A DNA stretch of 64,000 bases from a virus. The DNA lies in the IMG/VR virus record IMGVR_UViG_3300017971_000001, positions 124,001 to 188,000 of that record. One strand, given 5' to 3'. The notes beneath the pieces were generated by a model. It made no database searches. It was not told the DNA's origin and saw nothing but the letters and a program-made list of their open reading frames with translations. Positions 50,448-59,154 of the stretch are shown piece by piece (position 1 is the stretch's first letter; each line of letters starts with the position of its first letter). The position numbers were made by a program, and so were the translations under genes.

Positions 50448-51190
50448 ACCGGACCCTGGACGCGCGCCCGGACGAAGCGGACTTCCGCGACTTCAAGTAT
50501 GAGCCCGGCTTGATCAACGTCTACCCGGAGATCCCGATCCGCTCATGGGAGCGACGCGGGATTGAAGTCCTGGATCAGGGCAGTGAAGGCGCCTGCACGG
50601 GCTTTGCGCTGGCGACGGTGGCGCACTACCTGTTGCGCACCCGAGCCGGGACGCTGCCGGACGACACGCCGATCAGCGCGCGGGCGTTCTACGAGAACGC
50701 TAAGGATTTCGACGCCTGGCCGGGCGACGAATACGACTGGAGTTCGTGCCGAGGCGCGGTCAAGGGCTGGTATCACCGCGGCGCTTGTTCGCGGCGCGTG
50801 TGGCCCAACAACGCCAAAGGAGAAAGCATGACGCCGGCTCGTGCGGCCGACGCCGCCAGGCGACCCCTGGGCAGCTACTACCGAGTCAACAGCAAGAACC
50901 TGAACCACATGTTCGCGGCGCTGAGCGAGGTCGGCGTGCTCTACGCCTCGGCGTGGCTGCACCCCGGCTGGAACGATCCGGGCGCCATAATCGAGGACGA
51001 CTCCATGCACGAGCGCAGCGGAGGGCACGCCTTCGCGATCGTGGGCTACGACGCGGACGGCCTCTGGATCCAGAACAGCTGGGGCAAGGACTGGGGCCGC
51101 GGCGGCTGTGCGCAGATCGGATACAGCGACTGGCTCGCCAACGGGAAAGACGTCTGGGCCCTGCGGCTCGGCGTTACGGTGAACGTGTGA
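50444..51190 (+). CDS. Papain-like cysteine peptidase (C1A)
   Basis: 248 aa from ATG. DQGSEGACTGFALATVAHYL holds the oxyanion Gln and catalytic Cys; SGGHAFAIVGYDADG the catalytic His; WIQNSWGKDWGRGG the Asn of the triad. No signal peptide. The first 35 residues (RDFKYEPG) resemble a short pro-region. Peptidase targets in phages of this kind are unknown; it could process virion or host proteins. Confidence 0.88.
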   Translation: MNRTLDARPDEADFRDFKYEPGLINVYPEIPIRSWERRGIEVLDQGSEGACTGFALATVAHYLLRTRAGTLPDDTPISARAFYENAKDFDAWPGDEYDWSSCRGAVKGWYHRGACSRRVWPNNAKGESMTPARAADAARRPLGSYYRVNSKNLNHMFAALSEVGVLYASAWLHPGWNDPGAIIEDDSMHERSGGHAFAIVGYDADGLWIQNSWGKDWGRGGCAQIGYSDWLANGKDVWALRLGVTVNV

Positions 51191-51333
51191 GCACGATCCC
51201 GGACACTTGGATCCTGAGCGGAATGACGAACCTCGTCTGCAGCCACCCTGAGAACACGGCGAACTGCCCTGGCTGCGACCCGGAGTGCGCCGATCCGATC
51301 GAGCCTGTCGAGGGGGAGTGGTGGCAGGAATGA
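51187..51333 (+). CDS. Tiny cysteine-rich protein (48 aa)
   Basis: GTG (GTGA overlap). LVCSHPENTANCPGCDPECADP could bind zinc. Coupled between the protease and the lipoprotein gene. Confidence 0.55.
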   Translation: MSTIPDTWILSGMTNLVCSHPENTANCPGCDPECADPIEPVEGEWWQE

Positions 51334-51758
51334 ATCAAACGAACCGGCAGGTCAACTGGACCACGATCGGACTCCTTGGCGTCCTGGTGGCCTCCCTGCT
51401 GCTCTGCTCCTGCGCGCCCGTGCAGACCGAGCCGGCGGCCAAGGATCCGTTGCCTGCGAAGACCGAGGCGAGTGAGCTCGAGTACACGACCACCTACACG
51501 GCCCGCGGCGTCGAGGTCGAGGTGCCCCTTCTCCTCGCGGAGGATCAGGCGCTGCTGATCGTCGCGCTCCAGGAGATCGACAACAACGGCGTCCACGTCC
51601 ACCTACCGGGCTGGCGGGTTCGGATCCTTCCCTCCGACAGCGACAAGGAGGGGCTGCGCGAGAAGCACAAGCTGATCAAGGTCCGCTGGCGCTATGACGA
51701 CGACCCGCTCAAAAGCCTCCTGCCGGGTCTGTGGGATCTGGTCCAGGGAGTTCGGTGA
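51330..51758 (+). CDS. Predicted lipoprotein
   Basis: 142 aa from ATG. NWTTIGLLGVLVASLLLCSCAP is a signal peptide ending in a lipobox-like LLLC or SLLLC, followed by Pro/Ala-rich linker and a 100-residue domain with a VHVHLPGWRVRIL strand. An outer-membrane spanin-like or surface lipoprotein is possible; no partner spanin seen. Confidence 0.65.
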   Translation: MNQTNRQVNWTTIGLLGVLVASLLLCSCAPVQTEPAAKDPLPAKTEASELEYTTTYTARGVEVEVPLLLAEDQALLIVALQEIDNNGVHVHLPGWRVRILPSDSDKEGLREKHKLIKVRWRYDDDPLKSLLPGLWDLVQGVR

Positions 51759-51988
51759 AGAAGCCCCGTCGAAAGGGAGGCTGGCGACCGGACTGGATCA
51801 TGCACGGGCGCGCGTGGGCGATCGGAACGCCTGGCTCGAATCACATGAGACGGTCGTGCATGGGACACGGCACGGGAGAACTTCGAGCCTGGGGTGGAAT
51901 GAAGATCCCGTTCTTGGGGTCCCGCGTCCGATACGCGTGGGACTGCGCCGGCATGGGACTCAGGAAATCGACCGGAGCAGGAGCGTGA
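51755..51988 (+). CDS. Small basic Gly/Met/His-rich protein (77 aa)
   Basis: GTG (GTGA overlap). KKPRRKGGWRPDWIMHGRA ... SCMGHGTGELRAWGGMK. Shares Gly-His-Met-rich pieces with the next two genes, suggesting diverged tandem copies. Confidence 0.5.
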   Translation: MKKPRRKGGWRPDWIMHGRAWAIGTPGSNHMRRSCMGHGTGELRAWGGMKIPFLGSRVRYAWDCAGMGLRKSTGAGA

Positions 51989-52203
51989 GGCGGCGTCGAG
52001 GAGGGCCTGGTTTTTGGATCCGAGGAATCGCAGGAAGAGGGCTATTCAAGGCTGCCCGCGGCTCCGGGAAGGGGCTTGGGCGCGCTATCGGTTGCGTTTG
52101 GGTAGTCCGCGACGTCAGGTCATTCATGGGCTGGAGCGGAAGGGGGATCTCCTGGTCGCACGGCATGGGCTGTCCGAATCGGTGGAGAGGAAGGGGCGTG
52201 TGA
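51985..52203 (+). CDS. Small Arg/Gly-rich protein (72 aa)
   Basis: GTG (GTGA overlap). Starts RRRRGGPGFWIRGIAGRG and contains WSHGMGCPNRW. Very basic. Likely a paralog of its neighbours. Confidence 0.5.
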   Translation: MRRRRGGPGFWIRGIAGRGLFKAARGSGKGLGRAIGCVWVVRDVRSFMGWSGRGISWSHGMGCPNRWRGRGV

Positions 52204-52397
52204 GGCGCCGGCGTCGCCACAGCTTTTGCCACTGGATCCAGGGATACATAGGGCTCGGATCAATCCCTGGTCCCCGAGTCGGAGAAAGAAAGCACTTCTC
52301 GAGGGGTATGGGGCACTCTCACGGCATGTCGACCATGATCTGGTTTTCACGGTCCGCAGGGTCCGGACAGCGCCTCGCCTGCTCGATCGGAATCTAA
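52200..52397 (+). CDS. Small Arg/His-rich protein (65 aa)
   Basis: GTG (GTGA overlap). Starts RRRRRHSFCHWIQGYIGLG and contains GMGHSHGMSTMIW. Same start and His-Gly-Met pattern as the gene before it. Confidence 0.5.
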   Translation: MRRRRRHSFCHWIQGYIGLGSIPGPRVGERKHFSRGMGHSHGMSTMIWFSRSAGSGQRLACSIGI

Positions 52398-52672
52398 TGG
52401 CCAAGCTCCAGCAATACCTCTCCGACAAGCTCAAGCTCGCCAAGACGCAGCCCGTCTGGCTAACCTATCGCAAATACCGCTACAAGGTCGAATTGCCGGA
52501 AGATATCGACGCCCTGATCCCGGACGAGGGAGCCGAGGCGTTCGCGAAGTCGAAGTTCGGGATCACGCTACTGCGCGGCCTGCACCGACACAACAACCGC
52601 CTGCGGGCCGGCTGCCGCTACCTCAACGATCAGGAGATCCTTGGGATCGTGACCGAGAAGCACGACGCATGA
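52397..52672 (+). CDS. Hypothetical protein
   Basis: 91 aa from ATG in a TAATG overlap. AKLQQYLSDKLKLAKTQPVWLTYRKYRYKVELPED is basic; HRHNNRLRAGCRYL in the middle. Ends 2 nt before the convergent VWA gene. No family recognised. Confidence 0.6.
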   Translation: MAKLQQYLSDKLKLAKTQPVWLTYRKYRYKVELPEDIDALIPDEGAEAFAKSKFGITLLRGLHRHNNRLRAGCRYLNDQEILGIVTEKHDA

Positions 52673-52674
52673 GC

Positions 52675-53496
52675 CTACCAAGGCCCCGATCGCTTCTTCC
52701 CGTGGACCCAAAGGCCGCCCCCGCCAATTCGGGCGAGCTCCTTGAGCTTCTCCCGGTGGTAGTCGCCAGCCCCCCAGACCATGAAGTTCACGGGCGGGAG
52801 CTTCTTCTCCTTGCGCCAGGCCAAGCCCTTCTTGTAGGCCTCTTCGGCCTCCTTGACGTTGACGTCGCCGTCCGTCACCAGGGCGACGGTCAAGCGATCA
52901 CACGGATCGCGCATGGCGACCCGGATCGCTCGAGCGAGATCCGTGCTCCCGTCGGCCGAGCAGGTCAGCAGGTATCGCATGAGCGAAGGGTAGTGGCTCG
53001 GCATGGACGCCCAGCCCTGGCGGACGCAATGGTCGCCGCACTTCTCCTTGGGATCGTGCTTGTGCTCGGGCTTGCCCTTCCAGCGGATCGCGTACGCGCT
53101 GTAGGTGATCAGACCCGCCTGGAATCCGTCCACGGGAGACATGAGGATCAACTGCACCGAGGCGACAGCCTGCTGGAGCAAGCCCTCCATGCTGCCGGAA
53201 GTGTCGACCACGAAGATCACGCGATCGGTCAGGCGGAAGCTCTTCTTCGCGCGCACGAGCTCGAGCGGCATGACGCTCGGCGGGGGAGGGATCTCGATCT
53301 TCTTCCTCGGTTTGGGGAGAGCCTCCTCGAACCATTCCTCCTCGAAGACATGCGGGACCGGCATGGGCGGCGGCGTGATCTTCGGCTTCGGCTGAACGAC
53401 CGGGGGCTGGGTCGGCTTGACGTTGCCCTGGGGCTTCTGCTGCGCGAGCGCAGGCGCGGCAACGAGGAGGAGAAGGGGCAGGATCAAACGCCTCAT
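52675..53496 (-). CDS. Secreted VWA-domain protein
   Basis: 273 aa from ATG. Signal peptide MRRLILPLLLLVAAPALAQQ, a Pro-rich linker (PTQPPVVQPKPKITPPPMP), then a von Willebrand A domain with the MIDAS motif DTSGSM in RVIFVVDTSGSMEG and ALVTDGDVNV. Leftward within a rightward region and so independently expressed. VWA domains bind proteins through a metal ion; an envelope or adhesion role is a guess. Confidence 0.8.
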   Translation of the reverse strand: MRRLILPLLLLVAAPALAQQKPQGNVKPTQPPVVQPKPKITPPPMPVPHVFEEEWFEEALPKPRKKIEIPPPPSVMPLELVRAKKSFRLTDRVIFVVDTSGSMEGLLQQAVASVQLILMSPVDGFQAGLITYSAYAIRWKGKPEHKHDPKEKCGDHCVRQGWASMPSHYPSLMRYLLTCSADGSTDLARAIRVAMRDPCDRLTVALVTDGDVNVKEAEEAYKKGLAWRKEKKLPPVNFMVWGAGDYHREKLKELARIGGGGLWVHGKKRSGPW

Positions 53497-53556
53497 AAGC
53501 TAGAGCTCCATACCTCCAGCCTAGCAGCGTGCCGCGGTTCCGTCTGGAAACACGAA

Positions 53557-53930
53557 GAGCCAGGGGGTGACCCTGGCTCCTCGCGTCGCTTATACAGCCT
53601 CTGCGCAAGTAGGGACTCGGCGCAGAAGACGCACTTGAAAGTGCGACTCCGGACATTGGCTGTTGCTTCTACGCTACCTCAGGACTTGGGGCCTGCAACT
53701 CGCCCAGTCGGTGGACAGGCCGGCTGGCTGTGGTGTAGAACGGAAGGTCCGTGCAGTCGCACTTCGAACTGCACTCGAACGAGGAGATCGATCACCCGTA
53801 CATGCCAACGCCTCGCAGAGCCAACTGCGAGGCGTCGTGAGTCAGAGCAACAGCTAAGACTAAGGGTCACCAACGCCCTGAATGTAGCTCGTTGCTCTGA
53901 CTCCTGGCAAGTCCAACTTGTCTGGGAGAG
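53557..53930. ncRNA. Highly structured non-coding region, candidate structured RNA
   Basis: Between the divergent VWA and zinc-ribbon genes lie about nine inverted repeats: 53557-53565/53571-53579 (9 bp), 53600-53606/53620-53626 (7), 53630-53635/53640-53645 (6), 53667-53672/53735-53740 (6), 53690-53695/53716-53721 (6), 53740-53744/53748-53752 (5), 53751-53757/53768-53774 (7), 53808-53818/53825-53835 (11) and 53840-53851/53891-53902 (12). They are mostly nested or side by side. No known RNA family is recognised. It could be a leader, an attenuator or an independent RNA; direction not settled. Confidence 0.6.
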
Positions 53931-53932
53931 TC

Positions 53933-54532
53933 ATGGAAGCCGAGTACGGCAGTAGTAAACACTTGGGACGCAATAACTTGCCTGTTCCCGAGTTTTCCGA
54001 AAAAAAGTTTCAAGAACCTCCAGGGAAGGTCGGAAAACCTCCCGAAAGGCCGCGCATGGACTCCGAATGGTACGAATTTCAACGACCCGGCTTCAGCAAT
54101 AAGAACGCGAAGCGAAGGAAGAAGGCCTGGAGAAAGCGCGCTGAGAGGCTCATGGAACACTTCGGACGGGGCGTGGAACCGGGCTGGACGATCTGCTCCA
54201 AGTGCAAAGGTGTGGGAGTCCTTCCTGACGATCTCAACTTCGACAAGCACGGCCTGAGTCTGAAGGAATCTCGATCGATTGCGGATTCAATCTTCGAGCG
54301 AGAGAAAGAGGAAATGGACAAGAGTCTGAGTAAGGAGGAGCAGAAAAGGCTCGAGCTTTCGTTCGGACCGACTTCAGGTGATTTCGTCGTCTGCCCGGAG
54401 TGCAAAAAGCTTCTCGTTTGCATTTTCGAAGAGCTCCGCGACGGCGCCTGGGCCGGCGAGAGCATTGAATTCAACTTTGCTGACGGAAAGACCTACCAAC
54501 AATCCACGTTCACTCGAGAGACGACCTCATGA
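53933..54532 (+). CDS. Zinc-ribbon protein before the primase
   Basis: 199 aa from ATG at 53933 with GGGAG 5-6 nt upstream. Basic N-terminal half, then ICSKCKGVGVLPDD and VCPECKKLLVC, a four-cysteine zinc ribbon, separated by an acidic helix. Its ATG is right after the structured region, so that region may regulate it. Confidence 0.7.
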   Translation: MEAEYGSSKHLGRNNLPVPEFSEKKFQEPPGKVGKPPERPRMDSEWYEFQRPGFSNKNAKRRKKAWRKRAERLMEHFGRGVEPGWTICSKCKGVGVLPDDLNFDKHGLSLKESRSIADSIFEREKEEMDKSLSKEEQKRLELSFGPTSGDFVVCPECKKLLVCIFEELRDGAWAGESIEFNFADGKTYQQSTFTRETTS

Positions 54533-57500
54533 GCAACACCGAAGAGAAAAGCGATAGCTGGTCGTACTGGCACCTCCCCTTCCCCCAGCAGGTCCCGCTG
54601 CTCACGCGGCAGGGGCTGTTCCACTACGGGCCGCGCAACGAGCCGGCGCCGCTGCGTCAGCTGTTCAAGCGGGCGCAGGCCCAGGCAATCCGCCTGTTCG
54701 ACAACGGGGTCTACGCGGTCCCGCGGGTGCTCGTCACCCGCAAGAAGGGGCAGCTGGACAAGCACGTGCTTAAGCAGAAGGTGCCGTACAAGAAGCGCGC
54801 GCGCTCCTGCGGGCACCCGCACTGCCGCGCTGGTGTCGACGGCGAAGGTAAGCACGTCCCGGCTCCGGAGCAGCACGCTGCCTTTGTCCGGAAGGACACC
54901 TTCCTGCGCTCCGTGCGGGTCGGCATGCCCCGCAAGGAAGCCTTGCTCGAGGCCTCGCTCGCGGCGACCGACTGCCTCCGGCGTCACCAGGACCAGCAGG
55001 GAACGCGACAGTCCTGGTACGACCACGTCCGCGGCTTCGCCAAGGGCTGGGGCTGGGAGGAGGGCCAGAGCCCCAAGCGGGGCGAAGGGCGGAGTGGGTG
55101 GTGGGAATACCACCGCGGTGCTTACTCGTACTCGCTCTACGGCGAGCGGCGGTTCGAAGTCAACTTCTTCGGAATCGACCACGACGGTGGCGTCTGGAAG
55201 AAAGGCAAGGTTAACACCGAGATCGTCAAGACCCCCGAGGAAGACCGGCGCGCGCTGGCTCAGTTCTTTCAGAGCCACGGACTGCGTGGCTACTTCGCCA
55301 ACACTTCGCACAGCGGCGGGCTCCTGCGCGACAAGGGGATCGGCGTCCACGATCGCTGCTTGATCGACGGCGGACTCCCGTCATGGTTTGCGCACAAGCT
55401 CGGCAAGGAGATCACTCGCCACGTTCTGCGCGATCGCCCCTACGTCGACGACATTGAGGTGTTCCCCAAGAGCCACGAGTTCAGCGACAACTGGGCGATC
55501 GACAGGAAGACGGCCAAGGTCAAGGCCCCTTCCGGCGACAGTCACCTCCTCAACGCGCCGCTCGCCGCTCACCTGCACCACCTCGGCAAGGCGAGCCTGA
55601 TTGACCCCTCGACCGGGCGCCCCTTCGTCTACTACGACGACTCGGTCGCCTACGCCGAATCCATTCAGGGCGACTCGGTCGAGAAGCTGTGCATGATCGC
55701 GAACATGCTCGGCTTCGATATCAACGACCCCTGGAACGCGCTCAAGGACGAGCCGAACGTCGATCTCGAGCGACTGTGGGAGACGCGACCCGTTCACGAG
55801 ATCCAGGGCAAGGAGAACCCTTACCTGGGATCGCGGCTGAAGCAGAAGACGCTGACCGTGCCCCTCAAGGGGGAGAAGCGCAGCGGTCAGAAGCGCGTGA
55901 TCGACATGGGGCAGGAGGACCCGCTCGCCCAGGCGCTCCACGAAGCCGGCGTCGACGCCCTCGAGGTCTGCAAGGCGGCGGGAACCGAGCTCAAGAAGGT
56001 CGGCGAGCGCTGGACGGGCTGCTGCCCGGTCCACAAGGGCACCAACCCGACCCAGTTCAACGTGTTTCCGGCGCGAGACGGCGTGCTCGCCGCCAAGTGC
56101 CTGAGTCCGGACTGCGCGGACGAGCACCCCCACGGCTGGAAGAACCCGATCGCGTTGCACCAGGCGGTCCACGGCTGCTCGTGGGGCGAGTCGCGCGACG
56201 CGGTCGCGGCCATGGCGGGAATCGAGAACCCCCGCGACGAGAAGTGGCAGCGGAAGAGTCGCTTCCAGGAGAAGTACGCCAGCCAGTGGAAGAACGTCTA
56301 CGAGTGGGTCGGCAAGCGGGTCGGTGAACTGCCGCGCGGCAAGTACCACAAGTTCCTGCAGGCCATGGTCAACGCGCTCGACCGACTCAACCAAGAGGAG
56401 CAGGTAATCGACCCCGAGGAGATCGCGGTTTCGATCTTTCACCACGACACCCAGCTGCTCGACGTCAAGGCCTTCTTCGACGAGACGGTCCTTCCGACGC
56501 TCAAGAAGCTGGACAAGCAGCGAGAGGACCGCAAGAAGGGCCTCAGCAAGAGCAGCGGCGTATCGGGGATCGGTTACCTGCGCCGGGAGTTCGGCGCCGT
56601 CTGCATGAACGAACTGGTGAGCGCGATCATGGCCGACACCCAGTTCAAGCTCGAGTGGGGCCGCGTCGGCCGGGCGATCACCGGCTGCGCGCCGCTCAAG
56701 TACGACCGAAAGGGCCAAGACCTCGTCTGGGACATGCACAACGACGCCAGGCACCGCGAAGAGGACCTGCTGAACTTCACGACGGTCCCGACCTCGGACC
56801 AGGCGAAACCGCTGGACGACGTCCAGATCGAGGAGCTCCAGGAGATCGTCAAGATCGATCGATATATCAGCAGGCAGGCAGGGCGCCTCGTCGGCTGCTC
56901 GATCACCAAGGAAGAGGCCTGGAACGATCTCACGGGCAAGAAGCTCTGGAGCACCTGGAAGCGCTGCGGGTCGCGCCATTGCACCAAGTGCGGCCTGCTG
57001 CACTACTCGACCATGTACAAGGCCTTGATCCGCAAGTGGCAATACCACAAGGGCCCGATCTGGGTCGCGGAGACCCGGGGCCTGACTCGAGCCCAGGTCG
57101 ACGAGGCCCGCGCCGGGCTCAGCGACATGGGCAGCATTGCCCAGCGCGTCATGTTCACGGGCTACAGGGAGGACGGGCACGTCGTCACGACCTACTCGGC
57201 CACCCAGGATCAGGCGGGATTCTGCGCCTCGGGCAAGGTGGTCGGCGGCGTAGACCGCGACCAGGAGTTCGAGTTCAAGTTCGACACGATCGAGGAAGCT
57301 GCAGCCCACGCGGTCTCTTCCATGTTCGGCCTGACGGCTTACGTCTCTGATCTGATCAAGGGCCAGGACGTCCAGGAGCTCGAGGCCGAGCTCGGGTTCC
57401 TCAAGCACCGGCGTCTGGTCGGCAAGACCCGCGAGTCCCTTGGAGGCGCGACGGTCGAGGACGTCAAGGCGATCCGCAAGGAAGAGGTCGAGGCGCTGCA

Positions 57501-57831
57501 CGAAGGCGACGGGGTCGACGAGAACGTCCTCGTCGGGGCGGGCAGCAAGGACAGCGACATGGCCGCGGCCGACGAGGAAGCCGCTGGGCTCCGACTCGAC
57601 CACGACGGCGACGTGTTCGAGATCGGCGCGCAGATCAGCTACCGGCTGATCACGCCGTTGGGCAACACGATCGCGGTCTCCGAACGGCCCTTTTCGATCG
57701 ATCGAGTCGTCAGTTTCATGCGCTTCAACCACGTCTTGAAGAACGACCTGGCGCTGCTCCGCGAGCAGGAAAACCAGGTCAGGAGCGCGGTCAACCAGAC
57801 CTTTAGCTGGTCTACGAAGGCGGCTGCCTAG
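54529..57831 (+). CDS. AEP-type primase-like replication protein
   Basis: 1100 aa, ATGA overlap with the gene before. NFFGIDHDGG (about 213-221) gives the hhhDxD motif of archaeo-eukaryotic primases; ANTSHSGGLLRDKGIGVH (about 257-274) the second motif, and YVDDIEVFPKSHEF (about 305-318) the third. GCCPVHKGTNPTQF ... KCLSPDC (498-529) is a CHC2-like zinc finger. The C-terminal 550 residues are uncharacterised, with CGSRHCTKCGLLHY near residue 815 as a second zinc motif. Probably the replicative primase. No helicase motif is present in it. Confidence 0.7.
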   Translation: MSNTEEKSDSWSYWHLPFPQQVPLLTRQGLFHYGPRNEPAPLRQLFKRAQAQAIRLFDNGVYAVPRVLVTRKKGQLDKHVLKQKVPYKKRARSCGHPHCRAGVDGEGKHVPAPEQHAAFVRKDTFLRSVRVGMPRKEALLEASLAATDCLRRHQDQQGTRQSWYDHVRGFAKGWGWEEGQSPKRGEGRSGWWEYHRGAYSYSLYGERRFEVNFFGIDHDGGVWKKGKVNTEIVKTPEEDRRALAQFFQSHGLRGYFANTSHSGGLLRDKGIGVHDRCLIDGGLPSWFAHKLGKEITRHVLRDRPYVDDIEVFPKSHEFSDNWAIDRKTAKVKAPSGDSHLLNAPLAAHLHHLGKASLIDPSTGRPFVYYDDSVAYAESIQGDSVEKLCMIANMLGFDINDPWNALKDEPNVDLERLWETRPVHEIQGKENPYLGSRLKQKTLTVPLKGEKRSGQKRVIDMGQEDPLAQALHEAGVDALEVCKAAGTELKKVGERWTGCCPVHKGTNPTQFNVFPARDGVLAAKCLSPDCADEHPHGWKNPIALHQAVHGCSWGESRDAVAAMAGIENPRDEKWQRKSRFQEKYASQWKNVYEWVGKRVGELPRGKYHKFLQAMVNALDRLNQEEQVIDPEEIAVSIFHHDTQLLDVKAFFDETVLPTLKKLDKQREDRKKGLSKSSGVSGIGYLRREFGAVCMNELVSAIMADTQFKLEWGRVGRAITGCAPLKYDRKGQDLVWDMHNDARHREEDLLNFTTVPTSDQAKPLDDVQIEELQEIVKIDRYISRQAGRLVGCSITKEEAWNDLTGKKLWSTWKRCGSRHCTKCGLLHYSTMYKALIRKWQYHKGPIWVAETRGLTRAQVDEARAGLSDMGSIAQRVMFTGYREDGHVVTTYSATQDQAGFCASGKVVGGVDRDQEFEFKFDTIEEAAAHAVSSMFGLTAYVSDLIKGQDVQELEAELGFLKHRRLVGKTRESLGGATVEDVKAIRKEEVEALHEGDGVDENVLVGAGSKDSDMAAADEEAAGLRLDHDGDVFEIGAQISYRLITPLGNTIAVSERPFSIDRVVSFMRFNHVLKNDLALLREQENQVRSAVNQTFSWSTKAAA

Positions 57832-58180
57832 CGGCGGGAAGCGGCCAGCGCGGACGATCGACGCGCTTGTCTGAGCTACGGAAAACGGTGCTCACCCGCC
57901 CAAGATTGCCACGGCCGAGAGCGAGATCGGCCACCTGAGAGGCCCAAAAATTCGTCCGAAAATTTGATCCCGCGAGCAAGCTCGGCGCAAAACGCGTTGA
58001 GCTCAAGGTATGTACTTTCACCTATGGAATAAATTACATAAGCCCATACCCGGACTCCATTTGACTCCGAGACTTTTCGTATATAGACAAACAAAAACCA
58101 CGGAGCCTGCCCGCCAGTTGTCCTACCCCCTTGATATCAATGCTTTTCGAACCAAAGAGCCCTCAACGGGGCCCGGAAGA
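57832..58180. other. 349-nt intergenic region between primase and exonuclease
   Basis: No gene seen. Contains a GGCCGA/TCGGCC hairpin at 57913-57932 and, towards the right, an AT-rich stretch with the promoter listed separately. The left part holds no other recognisable feature. Confidence 0.6.
58061..58089 (+). promoter_or_regulatory. Promoter for exonuclease/phosphatase operon
   Basis: TTGACT (58061-58066), 17-nt spacer, TAGACA (58084-58089), with an overlapping TATAGA at 58082. The region is strikingly AT-rich against its neighbours. It lies 92 nt upstream of the exonuclease start. Confidence 0.65.
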
Positions 58181-58861
58181 ATGAGCGGAAAGCACGCCAT
58201 GACCTACGCCGCGCAGCGGATTGCCTGGATCGATTTCGAGACAACTGGACTGGTCGACGTGCCCGATCAGCCGGCCTGGCCGCTCGTTTTGGAGGTCGCT
58301 CTCGTCGTCACCTGCTCGCGCTTGAAGGTCCTCGACGCGCGCGAATTTGTGATCAAGACGCCTCCCGAAAAGCTGTTTGGGGAGTGCGACGGCAAGTCCT
58401 ACCTGAACGATTTCACGCGGGAAATGCACACCAAGAACGGGCTGATCAGGGAACTCGAGGCGGGCGCCGGGAAAGGGATCGCGGAGGTCGACGTGATCCT
58501 CTACTCGATCCTGGCTGAGCACGAGGTCGAGATCGAAGTTGAGCGTGACGGGAAAACCGAGCTCAAGCCCTACAAGCCCGTCCTCGGCGGCGCCTCCCCG
58601 GGCGCGCTGGATCGGCCGATCCTCCGCAAGTATTTTCCGCTCACGAACAGCGCTCTCAGCCACCGAAGCCTGGACGTCAGCACGCTCAAGCTTGCCTTTC
58701 GCAACTGGTTCGACGGCCCTCTGGGCGAAGTCGATAGCAAGGACGAAGCTGAGCACCGGGCCATGGCGGACACGCTCGCGGCGATCCGGTTCGCCTCGAT
58801 CTACCGGGACGCGATCGGCCGGATTCCGCTGCCGGAAAGCAGCAAAGTCGCTCCGGTGTGA
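58181..58861 (+). CDS. Oligoribonuclease-like DEDD 3'-5' exonuclease
   Basis: 226 aa from ATG at 58181 with GGAAGA 2-5 nt upstream (a second ATG at 58199 is possible). DFETTGL (Exo I), EVALVVT, GALDRPILRKYFP (Exo II-like), SHRSLDVSTLKLAF, and EHRAMADTLAAI (H-x4-D, Exo III) follow Orn. Degrades short RNA or nucleotide ends. The order agrees with the family although spacing is longer, and the substrate may differ. Confidence 0.8.
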   Translation: MSGKHAMTYAAQRIAWIDFETTGLVDVPDQPAWPLVLEVALVVTCSRLKVLDAREFVIKTPPEKLFGECDGKSYLNDFTREMHTKNGLIRELEAGAGKGIAEVDVILYSILAEHEVEIEVERDGKTELKPYKPVLGGASPGALDRPILRKYFPLTNSALSHRSLDVSTLKLAFRNWFDGPLGEVDSKDEAEHRAMADTLAAIRFASIYRDAIGRIPLPESSKVAPV

Positions 58862-59094
58862 AGGACCCAGAGGTCTACGAGGTCTGCCAGAAGCGAGCCT
58901 ACCGGAGCGCTTCTTCTGCCCGAGCGGCCACGCGAAAGATCAAGAACCGCGTGGCCGTTTACCTCTGCAGCGAGTGCCATTACTACCACGTCACCAACCG
59001 AGACACCTCTCGCCGCAAGCGCTTTCGCAAGCGGCCGAAGAGTCGGAGGACGGAGCGGCAGCGCGCCGATCGTCAGCGCCGGCGCGACGGCTGA
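58858..59094 (+). CDS. Small basic zinc-finger protein, common phage family
   Basis: 78 aa from GTG (overlap with preceding TGA). KRAYRSASSARAATRKIKNRVAVYLCSECHYYHVT matches a widespread small phage family with A-Y-x-S-x2-E/SA ... Y-x-C-x2-C-x3-H-x-T. The C-terminus is extremely basic. Function unknown. Confidence 0.75.
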   Translation: MKDPEVYEVCQKRAYRSASSARAATRKIKNRVAVYLCSECHYYHVTNRDTSRRKRFRKRPKSRRTERQRADRQRRRDG

Positions 59095-59154
59095 AACGAA
59101 TTTGCTCCTCAACGCTGGGATTATTTGCAGCAGCTGATCAGAATAGAATCCAGC

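Noticed and set aside
53557-53930. RNase P RNA, 6S RNA, SRP RNA or group I intron
   Set aside because: None of the conserved core sequences of those RNAs (for example GAGGAAAGTCC of RNase P) is present.
55381-57732. 783-codon minus-strand frame opposite the primase
   Set aside because: Same reason: antisense of a GC-rich gene whose sense strand has zinc and primase motifs.
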